A stretch of 64,000 nt of DNA, taken from contig JAVKOQ010000045.1 of assembly GCA_031835245.1 (NCBI GenBank), forward strand, positions 196,625 through 260,624. The letters run 5' to 3'. Source of the DNA: Balamuthia mandrillaris (Eukaryota > Discosea > Longamoebia > Balamuthiidae). Below are positions 25,536 through 36,229 of the stretch, piece by piece (the first letter of the stretch is position 1; the number at the start of each line of letters is the position of its first letter). A model generated the notes under the pieces. It was given only the letters and a program-made list of their open reading frames with translations, was not told where the DNA came from and did no database searches. The position numbers and the translations under genes are program-made.

Positions 25536-27262
25536 ATACAAAGTGAGAGGAAAAAAACTAGAGAAAAGAGACAAACCTCATCGTTACTATCATTAGAGTA
25601 ATAATAGGTATTTGTTGGATTTAAAGTAGGATTAAATCCGTCAATGCGAAAAGCAACATGAAAAGTACAATATTCCGTGGTAGCGATGTGGTTCCTCAGC
25701 CGCGAGCGAAGCATATCTTGCCAGTACCATCGTGGGTTTGCCTGCTGCTGATTATGTTTTATAGGGGGCTGAAGAGGAGGTTGAAGGTGAGAGAAAGAAG
25801 AATGAAGTGGCCATTGAGCTACCAGTTGGGCGTCTCGTGGATCGGTTGATGCTACATTAGTAGAAGAAAGGGCCGATGGTCCTCCTTCCTCTGTTATCAT
25901 TGCTTCATTGGTCCATCTTTGCAGCAGCTCTTCTGCATTGATGGACGTATCGCAAATGAGTTGACACACAATCGTTATAGGTAACTCCTCCATTCGATTC
26001 TTCTTCATTGTCTCTCTTTGTTCTGCTACGTTGTTGTTGTCGTTGATGGAGAGTGCTACAAAGCGAGGACATATGTGAAAACGACGGCAGCCGTTAACTC
26101 GCCTCCTGCTAGAGTCATAGTGAGTGGTGGGACCAAGCCACTGCCAGTCGTCCACTTCCAGCAACGTCCCAAATAGGTACTCGTGAAACCATTCCATTGC
26201 CTTCAGGTGCGCCCACTCCATTGCAGCTTGTTCGTCCGTTTCTTCTTCCTTTCCTTCTTCTTCTCCTTTTATCTTTTTGTCTTTTTCGTTTGCGTTTGTT
26301 TCACCATCCAGCTCTCCTTCTTCTTTGATACCTTCTTTTTGGTCTCTTGTAGCTACAGAATTCGCTGGCGAAGAGGAAGAGGAAGAGGAAGAGGAAGAGG
26401 AAGAGGAAGAGGAAGAGGAAGAGGAAGAGGAAGAGGAAGAGGAAGAGGAAGAAGGTGGAATGAAGAAGGAAGGCATGGGGCAAGGCGTGAGGGTAGCACG
26501 CCAGGGCTTGGCCTCCACTCTCAGGGTTGCAGGTGGCAGCCTCGGTGGGAGCTGCACATGAGAGAGCAAGTAGAACCCCTCAAAGCCATAGTCCTCCCCT
26601 TCATAGCGCAGCACCGAACGTTCCCCCATAGGAGGCCACCAGTGGTTGCTGCTGTTGTCGCCCAAAGAAGAAGAAGAAGAACAAGAACAAGAAGAAGAAC
26701 AAGAAGAAGAAGAAGAAGAAGAAGAACAAGGTACTTCTGTTCCCTCTTGATCTTCGAGCAACGCTGATCCCTCAGACGGTCCTTTGGGTGAGTACTTTGC
26801 TCCTTCTTCTCCTTCTTCCTCATTTTCATCGTGTTGCGTGGCGGGGCAGATGCGCAGCAAGTACGGGTAGAGACGAGAGGGACGGCACTGCCGCAAGGGA
26901 AGGGCCTCCTCTTCCTCCTCGCCGGGAAACAGCACAAGGGAGGCCTGCTCGTGGATACCACCTATCCGTTTCGTGTGTCCACGCTTTGTTGTTGTTGTTG
27001 TTGTTGTTGAGGCGATGGAAGCGGTGGTGGTGGAGGTGGTGCGGCAATGGTCTTTTTCCTCCTTTTCATCTTTCTCCTTTCGACCGTCCCTTCTTTCCCT
27101 GGAGGCAGGGTAACGGTTTCCAGCAGCACGAGAAGAAGAAGTAGAGGAGACGTCTCGGTATTCTCCTAAACGTGGCCGCTTGGTGGAACTTCCACCTCCG
27201 CCGCCTTCCTCCCGCCTGGCGCCAGGGCCCTTGCTGCGCCGTTGCTCTTCTCTACGTTTCAT
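22717..27262 (-). CDS. DROSHA: Drosha-type class 2 ribonuclease III
   Basis: Eleven exons: 27262-25577, 25469-25229, 25121-24913, 24833-24659, 24553-24375, 24273-24096, 23982-23585, 23517-23376, 23311-23131, 22969-22857, 22763-22717; 1182 aa with all phases consistent. The N-terminus is R/E-rich, then acidic and Ser-rich. The central domain has YLFGTLLEVDDWQWLGP and FHICPRFVAL, matching the human Drosha region I recall. RNase IIIa has HNQRLEFLGDAILEF and ADCFESLLG, with a ~90-residue insert before the signature where animal Drosha carries its bump helix. A Drosha-style link follows (WLRCPRHPLQ, TDREEILRSP, FRHIRLLVRAFTHPS). RNase IIIb has NNQRLEFLGDAILQF and ADCFEAFVGA; a complete dsRBD ends the protein (SESGPPHMRVFTVGVY, AENALKVVF). 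There is no helicase. It should cut double-stranded RNA hairpins with staggered ends, probably in the nucleus. Confidence 0.9.
26371..26451 (-). repeat. Coding hexanucleotide array (TTCCTC) giving a polySer tract
   Basis: Tandem six-base repeats inside exon 1 of the Drosha-type gene encode about 27 consecutive Ser; the opposite strand gives a spurious polyGlu frame. Confidence 0.95.
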
Positions 27263-27618
27263 TCTTCTTTTTCTGCTACACTTTTGCTACACTTGTTTTT
27301 TTGCCTTTCCACTTTTGGAGTTCGATGACGTCATGCGGGTGGAAACTTCAGATGTCGACAAAAATAAGAGCAAACGGCGCGAGGAGGCACCACCCAACCA
27401 CCACGGCATCTTTGGGCAGTCCGCCCAAAGCCCCCCATACAGCCCACCTGTGAGCAAGGACGGAGTCGCTGCTAAGGCGGCGCAAAGATCATAAGATCTA
27501 AGGACAACGAAAAAAGGAAAAAATTCAAAATTCGCCGCCTTAGAGTCGCTGCTTGCTGAAAAGATAGAAAAAAAAAAAAGCAAATGCAATGAATGGTGTT
27601 TTTTTTTATATTCACAAG
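27263..27618. other. Region between Drosha-type gene start and F-box gene end
   Basis: 356 bp between two minus-strand genes. It must hold the Drosha promoter and 5' UTR and the end of the F-box transcript. No motif stands out and no coding region is supported. Confidence 0.6.
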
Positions 27619-29688
27619 TTAAAATAAGTCGCTGGAACGAAGTGCCCTGCGGTGAAGAAAGCAGAGACAACGTCAGAAAAACGCAAAGGAAGGAAAAAGA
27701 AAAGAAACAGAAACAGAAACAGAAACAAAAACAAAAACAAACCTGGGAGCGGTCGAAGTGGTGGCGTCAAGAATGGCAATCGCCCATGCACGCTCGAATC
27801 CCAACTCGTGCAAAAATTCGCCCGCTGACTTTGGTCGATGCTGGGCCAGTGCCTCCTCCGCCAAACTTTTTAGCTTCGGATAATTTTTCCTGTTGGTTGA
27901 ACATGCAATGGAAAAACAAGAATGAGAAGAAAGGCAGAAGCAAGAAGAAAGAAGACATACAAGAAAGTGATAAGGTATTCTTTGGTGTCGATGCCACAGG
28001 AAATACGAATGTAATGGCAGGCATCGAACGTCCAAAGGATGTTTCTGGTATGAAACAGCTTTCGTCGCGCCATTTCCTTCCACAGCGGAAGCCCGAATGA
28101 GTTGGAACAAAAGTTGAGAGCCGTCCAGGCGTAGCACCACAACAGCTTCAACCGTTTCTTGGGCGAGGTGATGCCCAACAACTTGTTCACAATGGTTGGT
28201 TTGGTGATAGGAACCAATGTTGGAGTGATGGTCGTGTTCTGCATTGGTTAATATTCGTTTCGTCAGTCATGAAACACACAACAAATAAACAAGGACAAGA
28301 AGCGAAAGGAGGAACCTTATGGCGCAGCCTAATGCGAGAATTGTAGGCCTTATGATAACCCGCCTCAGTGGTAAATGTTACTGCCACAAGATCTGTTTTA
28401 AAACGCATTAGACTTCTTTTCTTTGTCTTGGACGTGAGCACACAAAATGAAGAAAGGAGCGAAGAAAACCTTGAAGAAGGCTAGGAACTTTGGAGCGAAT
28501 ACCCTGCATGTTCTCATCGGGTATTCGAACAACACGCGAAACAGGAATGTTGCCCTTCACTTCGTACAAATGACGTATCTCCTCCAACGGGAAGGAACGA
28601 GGTATGCCGGACAAAAACAGGCTCTCCTCGAACTTTTTGTCCTTTGCAACTTTGGCCCTTCCTGCAAAGGACCACACGTCCGTTCCATCGATGCTCGCGT
28701 ACTTTATTCTTGGATTCTGGCATCTGTCATTCATTGTCTCGTTGAGCATTCAAAAGTTGCTGGCAGGAAAACAGATAGAGCAGAAGAGAAGCAATAAAGA
28801 GATAAAAGGAAGAGAAAAAAAGGCACCTGGAAATGGTGGAGGTCCAGTTTTGGGCAAGCAATACACGTCCCTCATACAGCTTCTTCCAAGTGCATGTCCT
28901 AACGTGCAAGAAAGAAAGAGATGAGAGGAGAGAAAGAAAAGAATGGACGAAATGTTTGGTATGCACAAACCCATCCACAAACAATACGTCCAAATGGTCG
29001 ATGATGAGAGGGTCCAGAGCAGAAGGAAACTCTGCAATGAACTGAGCTTTGCAGAGGTATCTGTCCTGCGTATAACGGTACCATTCCTTACATACACTCT
29101 CACACCTGCACCGCAAATAAGCACGATAAGAACTGGGACAAATAGAAGGAGGAAAAAGAAGAAAAAGCACAAAGAAGGAAGGAAGGAACAAACAAGAGCG
29201 ATAGAAAGCAGAAAAAGCACGAAAGAGGACGAAAGAAGCAAAAAACAAAAAAGAAAGAACAAGAAAGACGGATGAAACAGGGTACAGTAGTAAGGGAGAG
29301 ACCTGAGCAACGTTCTCCAATCGCAGAAAGAAAAGATGTGCAGCTTCAACTCGGGAGAAAGCAGAGCAAAGAGGCCTTGCTGAAGGCTGTAGTGCAGCCT
29401 GGGGCTTCTGATGAAGGAGGCGGAGGGGGAGGAGGACGGAGAGCACTTGTTGCTCTTGCTACGTCGGTGCTGCTTCTTCTTCTTGTGGCCCTTTCGTTTA
29501 TGCTTGCCTTGAGTTTGGGGTTGTACCTGCTGTTGCACGGTGAAAGCAGAAGCAGCGGTGGAAGTGGTGGTGGCGGTTATGCCAGAGCGGTAGGCTCGCT
29601 CGTCCTCATCGTTGTTGTTGTTGTCGTGGCTGTGAAGATGGATAGCACGAAGAAAGTGGTTTTGAAGGTGATGAGATTCTTGTTCCAT
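27619..29688 (-). CDS. F-box protein with RRM-like middle region
   Basis: Eight exons: 29688-29303, 29105-28971, 28898-28827, 28723-28470, 28392-28316, 28238-27961, 27889-27743, 27646-27619; 458 aa, phases consistent. A basic tract (KHKRKGHKKKKQHRRSKS) precedes an F-box (LSPELKLHIFSFCDWRTLLR, then VCKEWYRYTQDRYLCKAQF). Such proteins join a substrate to SCF (Skp1-Cullin-F-box) ubiquitin ligase. The middle (about residues 215-310) has an RRM-like pattern: SLFLSGIPRSFPLEEI, then VSRVVRIP and LVAVTFTTEAGYHKAY. The C-terminal part is helical and unfamiliar. The last coding exon is only 28 nt. Confidence 0.75.
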
Positions 29689-30355
29689 GTCACACTGCCG
29701 ACCAAAGTCACACAAGCGGATGTTTGTTGATGTGGTTGTTTGTTTTGTTTTAAAAACAGGCCAAGTAGTAGTGGTGAGAGGTTGAAAGAGGGTCGAAAAA
29801 AAAAACGCAAGCAAAATGGGGTTCTCTCCTTCTCTTTCCTGGCAACTTGCTTTCCAAAACCAAATGACTGCTTTGCCTTCTTATTCAAAAAAACAAAAAA
29901 ATTACAAATAGGAGAAAAAAAAACTCCTCTGCTACGTACAAAAAAAGGGCAGAAGAAGGGAAGAGAGGGGGAAGTCGCCCCAGCACCCACCCGTTTCTCT
30001 TTTTCTCTCACCACAGCACTGTGCAATATTATTCGCCGAGAAGGAGAGAGTCTCTCTCTCGCTCTTGTCGGCTTGGACCTGGGGGGATGATGGTGGTGTT
30101 CTATTTTTTTCCATCTCAGCGAAATTTTGCGGGTAGGTTATTGGAACGATTATTTTTGGTAGGGTTATGCCGTTACAAACCCTAACCTTCATTTCAGTAG
30201 ATGTCGACGGAAATGAGCATGGATATATATGATTTCGTATTGGAGAATACAGATCGATTGGGTGATCAGTAAGCGTCACTGAAAAAAAACACAACGCCGA
30301 TTTTAAAAAAAAATAAACAGAAACGAAAAGAAAGGAGAAGAGAACACACGAAGCA
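29689..30355. other. Divergent intergenic region
   Basis: 667 bp between the starts of the F-box gene (minus) and the small GIHFF gene (plus). It holds A-rich runs and a TATATAT at about 30223, roughly 130 bp before the plus-strand ATG. No supported coding region. Confidence 0.5.
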
Positions 30356-30941
30356 ATGGCAGGTTACAAGGCGGTGATGCTGTGCAAGGAAGGACAGACA
30401 TGGGCACAATGGGACGCTTCCGGTCGTGCCTACGGCATTGCCCATCTCGAATTTCCCCCTGACGCTGAAATCGGTATGTCCCTCGTATTTTTGCCTCTCA
30501 CACTCGAGATCACATCGCGATGGTCTTTGTTCCCCCTGTGGTCTCACCGTCTTCTTTCTCGACTCTTGCTTCTTGGCCACCTCTTTCTCTTTCTTTCTTG
30601 CGTTTCGTTCAACAGTGGTTCCCAATCCCAAGGCTGAGCACCAGGACACCGTTTTCATCGGCAAGAGGAGGGCCGCTCGGGCGACCATCACCAAGCTCGT
30701 GGACCTGGAGGGCAACGAGGTGGACGGCGACGTCTTTGGCAGGAGCGACTTTGCCTGGACCTTCCTCTACAAGAAGGGCGGCCAGGTGGGCCTCCTCGAG
30801 ACCGAAACGGAGAGCTACGAGAAGATGAAGGACTTTCGTGACTTGGAAAAGACCTGCACGCCCGGCATTCACTTCTTCGACACCGAGGAGGGCGCCAAGA
30901 ACATGGCCCTCTTCTGGAAGAACATCCACCAGAACGCTTAA
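30356..30941 (+). CDS. Small DUF5758-like protein with GIHFF motif
   Basis: Two exons, 30356-30473 and 30616-30941; 147 aa. It reads as a compact beta-rich domain: KAVMLCKEGQTWAQWDASG, a VFIGKRRAARATITKLVDLEG strand pair with AWTFLYKKGGQVGLLET, then CTPGIHFFDTEEGAKNMALF. The CxPGIHFF-x-x-x-E-A signature recalls DUF5758, a domain seen in pentapeptide-repeat proteins of protists and giant viruses; that link is from memory and moderate. No signal peptide or membrane segment. The second exon is more GC-rich and codon-biased than its neighbours, which suggests a highly expressed protein. Function unknown. Confidence 0.75.
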
Positions 30942-31257
30942 AACCTCTTTCTTTTTTTTTCTTCAACAACAAAAGTGAAGACGCGTCTTTCGTGTCTTTT
31001 GTAACATTGTTTTCTTGCTTTCGCCAGACCAGCCCTTGTTGGCAGAAGCGGCAAGAGAGAAAGAGAGAGAGAGAAAAGAGAGAGAAGAGAGAAGAGAGAG
31101 AGAGGAAAAATGGTTATAAATAATCTTCTTGTTCTTCTTCTGTGTGGGAGGAAGAGAAAAACAAGAAGAAACTTGACAAAACAAAAAGGTGGTGGTTGAA
31201 AGGGTGGAGAAGAAAACACGGATCTTGCTCCTGAATAAATAAAATAAATAACTAAAT
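30942..31257. other. Convergent 3' region
   Basis: 316 bp between the ends of the GIHFF gene and the DnaJ gene. It holds purine-rich runs at about 31040-31105 and AT-rich ends consistent with 3' UTRs. Nothing else seen. Confidence 0.6.
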
Positions 31258-33817
31258 TCAGGACTTGAAGATCTTGCCAAAGATACTTGGGTTGGTCTTC
31301 TCTTCCTCTTCCTTGAACTTCTCCATCGCTTCCTTCATCGCTGGAGTCAGTTTCCTGGTTTTCATGAAAAGTTAGTTAAAGGGAAAAAAGACTGTGAAAG
31401 AGAAAGAGAAACATACTTGGGAATGACAACTTTGAAGGTGATGTACTGGTTACCATGACCCTCACCGTTCACGTCCTTGATGCCCTTGCCACGCAGCACT
31501 CTCTTTTCATCAGGTTGAGTGCCAGCGGGCACCTTGATCTCAACGTCTTGGCCCTCGAGGGTGGGCACTTTGGCTGTGCCGCCCAGCACGACATGGCTCA
31601 GTGGAACCAGGACGTCAGTGTAGACGTGTGTGCCTTCTCGTCTAAATACTTTATCTGCCGGGACCTTTTTGTTTTTTAATCATTTTGTTAAGAAGCGAAC
31701 ATAATAAGATAGAGAGAAAACGAGGAAAACGTACGTTAAGTCGTATGTAGAGATGGCCAGGCTTGCCACCTTTAACTCCAGCATCTCCTTGGTTCACCAA
31801 CCTTATCTCCATCTTGTCATCGACACCTTTATTATAACGGAAGAAAATGAGCAAATAAGAAACAAATGAAAGCAAGAGGATAATCAATAACAAGAAAGAA
31901 AGAAAGAAAAAAGTTACCAGCTGGAATCTTGACAGTAACTTTGCGAGTACCCCGTGTGGAACCCTTGCCACGACAAGTTTTACAAGGGTCAGAGATAATC
32001 TCTCCTGTTCCTTGGCAAGTGCGGCAGGTCGTAGCAATTGGAATAAATCCTTGTGCGATTGTTTCCTATAATAGTATAAGTTAACAACAGTAGGGAGGAG
32101 GGAGGGAGGGAGAGAGAGAGGAGGGAGAGAGGGAGGAGGGAGGGAGGGAGGGAGGGAGGGAGGGAGGGAGGGAGGGAGGGAGGGAGGGAGGGAGGGAGGG
32201 AGGGAGGGAGGGAGGGAGGGAGGGGGAGGAGGGAGGGAGGGGAGGGAGGGAGGGAGGGAGGGAGGGAGGGAGGAGGGGAGGAGGGAGGAGGGAGGGGAGG
32301 GAGGGAGGGAGGGAGGGAGGGAGGGAGGGAGGAGGGGAGAGGGAGGGAGGAGGGAGGGAGGAGGGAGGGAGGGAGGGAGGGAGGGAGGGAGGGATGGAGG
32401 GAGGGAGTGCTGTAATGTTAAGGATCAGTTCAAAAGATGATACTATGAAAACTGAGTGTCATCCAGTGGTAGTTATCCTTCAATTACTTTCGGCATGGTT
32501 TTGTTTTAATGGTTTCCGACCGATTTCATCAAAAGAAATCGAACGAATGCTAACATGCCCTCTTGGAGAGAAAAGGAAGGGGGGAACAACGCAAGGGAAT
32601 GGAATAAAGTGGAGAAAGTGTACCATGCCACTGCCGTTACATCTGCTGCATTTCTTTGGTTTGGAGCCAGCTCCGGCGCCACTGCCATCACACGTGTTAC
32701 AGACAAGATTGGCAGCAAAGCTGACCTCCTTCTCACAACCAGTGACAGCCTCCATGAAGCTGATGGTCAAGTTGACCTGTACGTCCTCGCCTCTTGCCTT
32801 TCCTCGGCCCATAGGTCCTCCACCAAACCCACCAAATACTCCCTCGAACAGGTCTTCCATGTTGATGTTCATTTGGCTTGGGTCGAAGCCGGGTCCTCCG
32901 CCTTCGAATGCCTGCCCAAATTGGTCGTACTGTCTTCGTTTTTGCTCATCTTTCAAAACCTGCGTTGAACATAAGAAAGAGAGTTAGGGTGTGGAGAAAG
33001 AGAGCGGGTGGAGGGAGATAAAAAGAGAGATTTGGGAACAAAACAAACCCCATAAGCGTTGTTGATCTTGGCCAACTTTTCCTCTGCCTGTTTTTTATCA
33101 CCGCCTTTGTTTCGATCAGGGTGGTACTTCATCGCTAACTATTTATTCGCCAACAAAAATAGAAGAAAGAAGAGACAGGAAAGCAGACAAGAGAGAAGAG
33201 GAAACGAAGGAAGAGAGAGAGCAAATGTTAGAAGTAGTTTTTAAATTGGACCTGAAGAAAAAAACCTACTTTGTGATAGGCTTTCTTGATTTCGTCCTGG
33301 CTAGCGGTGCGCGGTACGCCGAGGACCTCGTAATAATCCTCTTCTCTAGTGGGAGCTAGAGGGAGAGCACTTGGGTGAGTACTTCCAAGGAAGAAAAAAA
33401 AGGGCCAGAGACAAAGGAGCGAGCGGAGAGCAAATACCTGTAGTGTGGAATGATGACCGCTGGTGATGCGAAGAGCAAGAAGAAGCAAAGCAGGAAGCGG
33501 CAGTGGTCGTCACGTTCGAGCCTATCAACGATTAATTTTGTTAAAATAAAAACACGAAACAGACAAACAAAATCAGTGAGTTAGGAGAGAAGAGAGAGTG
33601 CGGGCAGCGTACGTTGTGAATAACGAGAGCGAGAAAAAGTGGAGAGAACGTTCGGACGCAAGCTCCGCCCTGTGGTGGAGGCGTTGCGCCTCGCCGCAGA
33701 GGACGTCGTGTGGAGAAAGAAGCCCTTTCGTCCTCCCAGCTTCGCCGCGAACACGGAGCGTGTGGCAGCGGGCGGCATGAACATACCGCTTGCACGGCAC
33801 GTGGTGGAGGTTCTCAT
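31258..33817 (-). CDS. DNAJA3: Mitochondrial DnaJ (type A, Mdj1/DNAJA3-like) co-chaperone
   Basis: Nine exons: 33817-33613, 33521-33438, 33355-33270, 33138-33049, 32959-32624, 32065-31918, 31826-31735, 31664-31417, 31354-31258; 461 aa. The first ~95 residues are basic and Ser/Thr/Ala-rich ([11 protein letters not shown]), a mitochondrial presequence. The J domain starts at [21 protein letters not shown] and has HPD in KYHPDRN. A G/F region ([20 protein letters not shown]) follows, then four zinc motifs: [32 protein letters not shown]. The substrate-binding domain includes [15 protein letters not shown] and [16 protein letters not shown]. It stimulates mitochondrial Hsp70 and holds unfolded proteins. 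Intron 5 (558 nt) carries a GGGA array. Confidence 0.93.
32093..32406. repeat. Intronic (GGGA)n array, about 310 bp
   Basis: Near-pure GGGA/GGAGG repeats with small slips. The repeat is pyrimidine-rich (TCCC) on the DnaJ sense strand and G-rich on the plus strand, so the plus strand could form G-quadruplexes. Confidence 0.95.
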
Positions 33818-34098
33818 CGTTTTTTGCTGTCCAGTGTGCGCGGTGAGGTTCTTTTTTTTGCCTCAGAATAAAAAAAAAAAATCCGAGTCACTGCCACTAC
33901 TCTCTCTCTCTCTCTCTTCGCTTGGCGGCAGGCAGACAGAAGAAAAGAGAAATAAAAAGATTTTTACAGGAATGCGTCGACAAATAATGTCGGCAGGAAA
34001 CAGCAACAAGCTTTGTTTTTTTTGCGGACGCGCACAGGAAATTCGGCGGGGAGATGAGAGTGACGGACGAAGGCGAAGGCGCAACCTCCTCTCTCGGG
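33818..34098. promoter_or_regulatory. Shared head-to-head promoter region, DnaJ/SDR
   Basis: 281 bp between the two start codons. It includes a (CT)n tract at about 33900-33917. Both promoters must lie here or overlap the 5' UTRs. The open frame crossing this region from 33639 on the plus strand is mostly antisense to the DnaJ first exon. Confidence 0.4.
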
Positions 34099-34692
34099 AT
34101 GTTTATAGCGGTGGCGGCCGCTGGTCTGCTGGCTCTGCTGTTCCTCTTTCTTTTGTACGGACATACGATCTCTGTTTTGTTGATTCCTTTGCTTTGCATT
34201 TAAACTTAGAGCCTCTCTCTCTCTCTCTCTCTGTTGGTATAACACTCTGCAGAAGAGGTAAGAGGAAGAGGAGGAGCGTGGAGGCTGCCGGCAGGTGGGT
34301 GTTGGTGACCGGAGCGGCCTCTGGCTTTGGCCGTGCCGTCACGCGGCTGCTCTTAGAAAAGCGCTGCAGGCTGTTCGCCGTGGACCTCAACAAGGCTCAG
34401 CTCCTCTCCGAGTTTGGTGAGGAGCAAGGCGTTATCACCATCGTCTGCGACGTAACAGATCCTCAACAAGTCTCAGAGGTCCCCTTTTCTCGTTCTGGCC
34501 TATGTTCTCTTGCTTTCGTTCCATCCTTCTCACCATTCCTTTTGGGTGTTCAAAAAGATGGCAAAAGTTGTTGAACGAGAACTGCAGGGAGAACCGCTCT
34601 TTGGGGTGGTTAACAATGCTGGCATCGGCCTGCCCCCCACCTCGCTCGTCGACCATTCCGAAGAGGAGATGCTGCGGGTCATCAACGTACAT

Positions 34693-34730
<38 letters not shown>

Positions 34731-35508
34731 TTCTCTCTCTCGTAAACGAAGAAGACTCATACGCACATAGGTGAACGCGCTAGGCATGTGGCGAGTGAGC
34801 AAAGCTCTCTTCCCATTACTGCAGCTTCAAGATAACGATTACTCCAAAAGCGGCCCACGCAAAATAACCACACGAAGAAAAACACACCTGGATAAGAGTG
34901 TGGGCTCTTGCATAGTAAATGTTACCTCGGTGGCAGGAAGGGTGGCCTCTGCCATGATGGGCTCCTATGCCATGTCCAAGTTTGCCGGGGAGGCCCTCAC
35001 CGATGTGCTTCGCCAGGAAATGGGTCCACTGGGAGTGCGCGTGGTGGCCATCCAGCCCCATTTCTCGGATACTGGCATCCTGGGTAATGCCAGGCTGAAG
35101 ATGGAGGATCAGGGCGGTGGTAGTGGGTCCTGTCACCCGTTGTGGGATGGCATGGCCAGGCATTCCCTTGCCTGGTTACAAGAGAAGGTGAAACTGCTGC
35201 CAGCAGAACAAAGTAAGAACTTCTCTCTCTCTCTCTCTGTCTCTGTCTCTCTCTGTCTCTCTCTGTCTCTCTGTCTCTGTCTCGCGCTCGCTCTCAATGG
35301 GAAAATGGGATTAATCCTGTTTTTGTTTTATCTCCTAGCGGCAAAAGAGATAGTTGACTGTCTGTTCGATCCACAGTGCCCCTCACGGGTGCTTGTGTGT
35401 TGGCGAAAGGATCGGTTTGCCTTGCGGTTTCTTTGGCCTTTGCTCTCTGACCGACTTCGCGACAGGATTCTTCTTTTCCAAACACTTCCTCCAACTACCA
35501 ACAAATAA
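34099..35508 (+). CDS. Membrane-anchored short-chain dehydrogenase/reductase
   Basis: Five exons: 34099-34154, 34253-34478, 34558-34686, 34771-35212, 35339-35508; 340 aa. The first exon encodes only an N-terminal transmembrane anchor (MFIAVAAAGLLALLFLFL), followed by a basic stretch (KRKRR) as in type II to III ER anchors. The Rossmann domain has TGAASGFG (cofactor), CDVTD, NNAG, Ser in NVTSVAG and the Tyr-x3-Lys pair in SYAMSKFAGEAL. The pattern, including the GVRVVAIQPHFSDTGIL segment, fits the 17-beta-HSD/retinol-dehydrogenase-like branch (SDR9C). Substrate unknown, likely a steroid, retinoid or lipid alcohol. Confidence 0.9.
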
Positions 35509-35574
35509 ACACAATCAACAAAGAAACTAAAGACAAACAGCGAAGCGATCGAAATACCTCTTCTTACTTATCAG

Positions 35575-36190
35575 CTAAAAACTTTCTTCTTCATGTTCGG
35601 CCTGATAGAACTGTATTACACCCCATTTGCCATCCACTTTCCACTGCTCGTCCTCCGCTTCTACCTGCTGCACATGAGCCATGTCTCGCATGCCCACCAC
35701 CACGTCCGATTTTAGGATGCGCAACGCTACGAACCGCAGCCTATTGTAACATCCCTCGTGTTGTTTGTTCAGAGAAGAAAGAAGCGACTGGAAGGAAGTG
35801 GTAGGAGGCCAGTAACGATCTTCCACTAGGCGGCGATAGTTAGCATCTCCTTTTACAAATATCATGTGCGAGTTGATTAGGTCAGAGTACAGGCTGAAGC
35901 AGCGCCCTTTCATCTCGGAGAAGAACAGAGGAGAGTTCCAAAACCTGCAACAGTTTACGATCAGTTCTCTTAAAGCCGAATGAGAGTGCCTTTAAGCGTA
36001 CCGATGGGAGCGTAGCTTCCAGTGCCCTTGAGCAATGTGTCCTCGCCAAGTGGGAACAAGTTGCTTCATTCTTTGTTCCTCATCGTGGCCTGCAACCGAA
36101 TCTTCCAGAGCACTCAATAACCTCTCTATGTCTTGCGGTGTCGCATCAGACACAAACGTTGGATATTCCTGCAGTGAAAGCAAGATTAAG

Positions 36191-36229
<39 letters not shown>

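Noticed and set aside
26183-26767. Plus-strand Glu- or Arg/Gly-rich proteins
   Set aside because: They are antisense to the Ser tract in exon 1 of the Drosha-type gene.
22717-27262. Dicer rather than Drosha
   Set aside because: No helicase or convincing PAZ domain, and the link between the two RNase III domains follows the Drosha pattern.
33639-34574. One long plus-strand protein across the DnaJ start and the SDR
   Set aside because: Its first part is antisense to the DnaJ presequence exon; the SDR is better started at 34099 with a membrane anchor spliced to the Rossmann domain.
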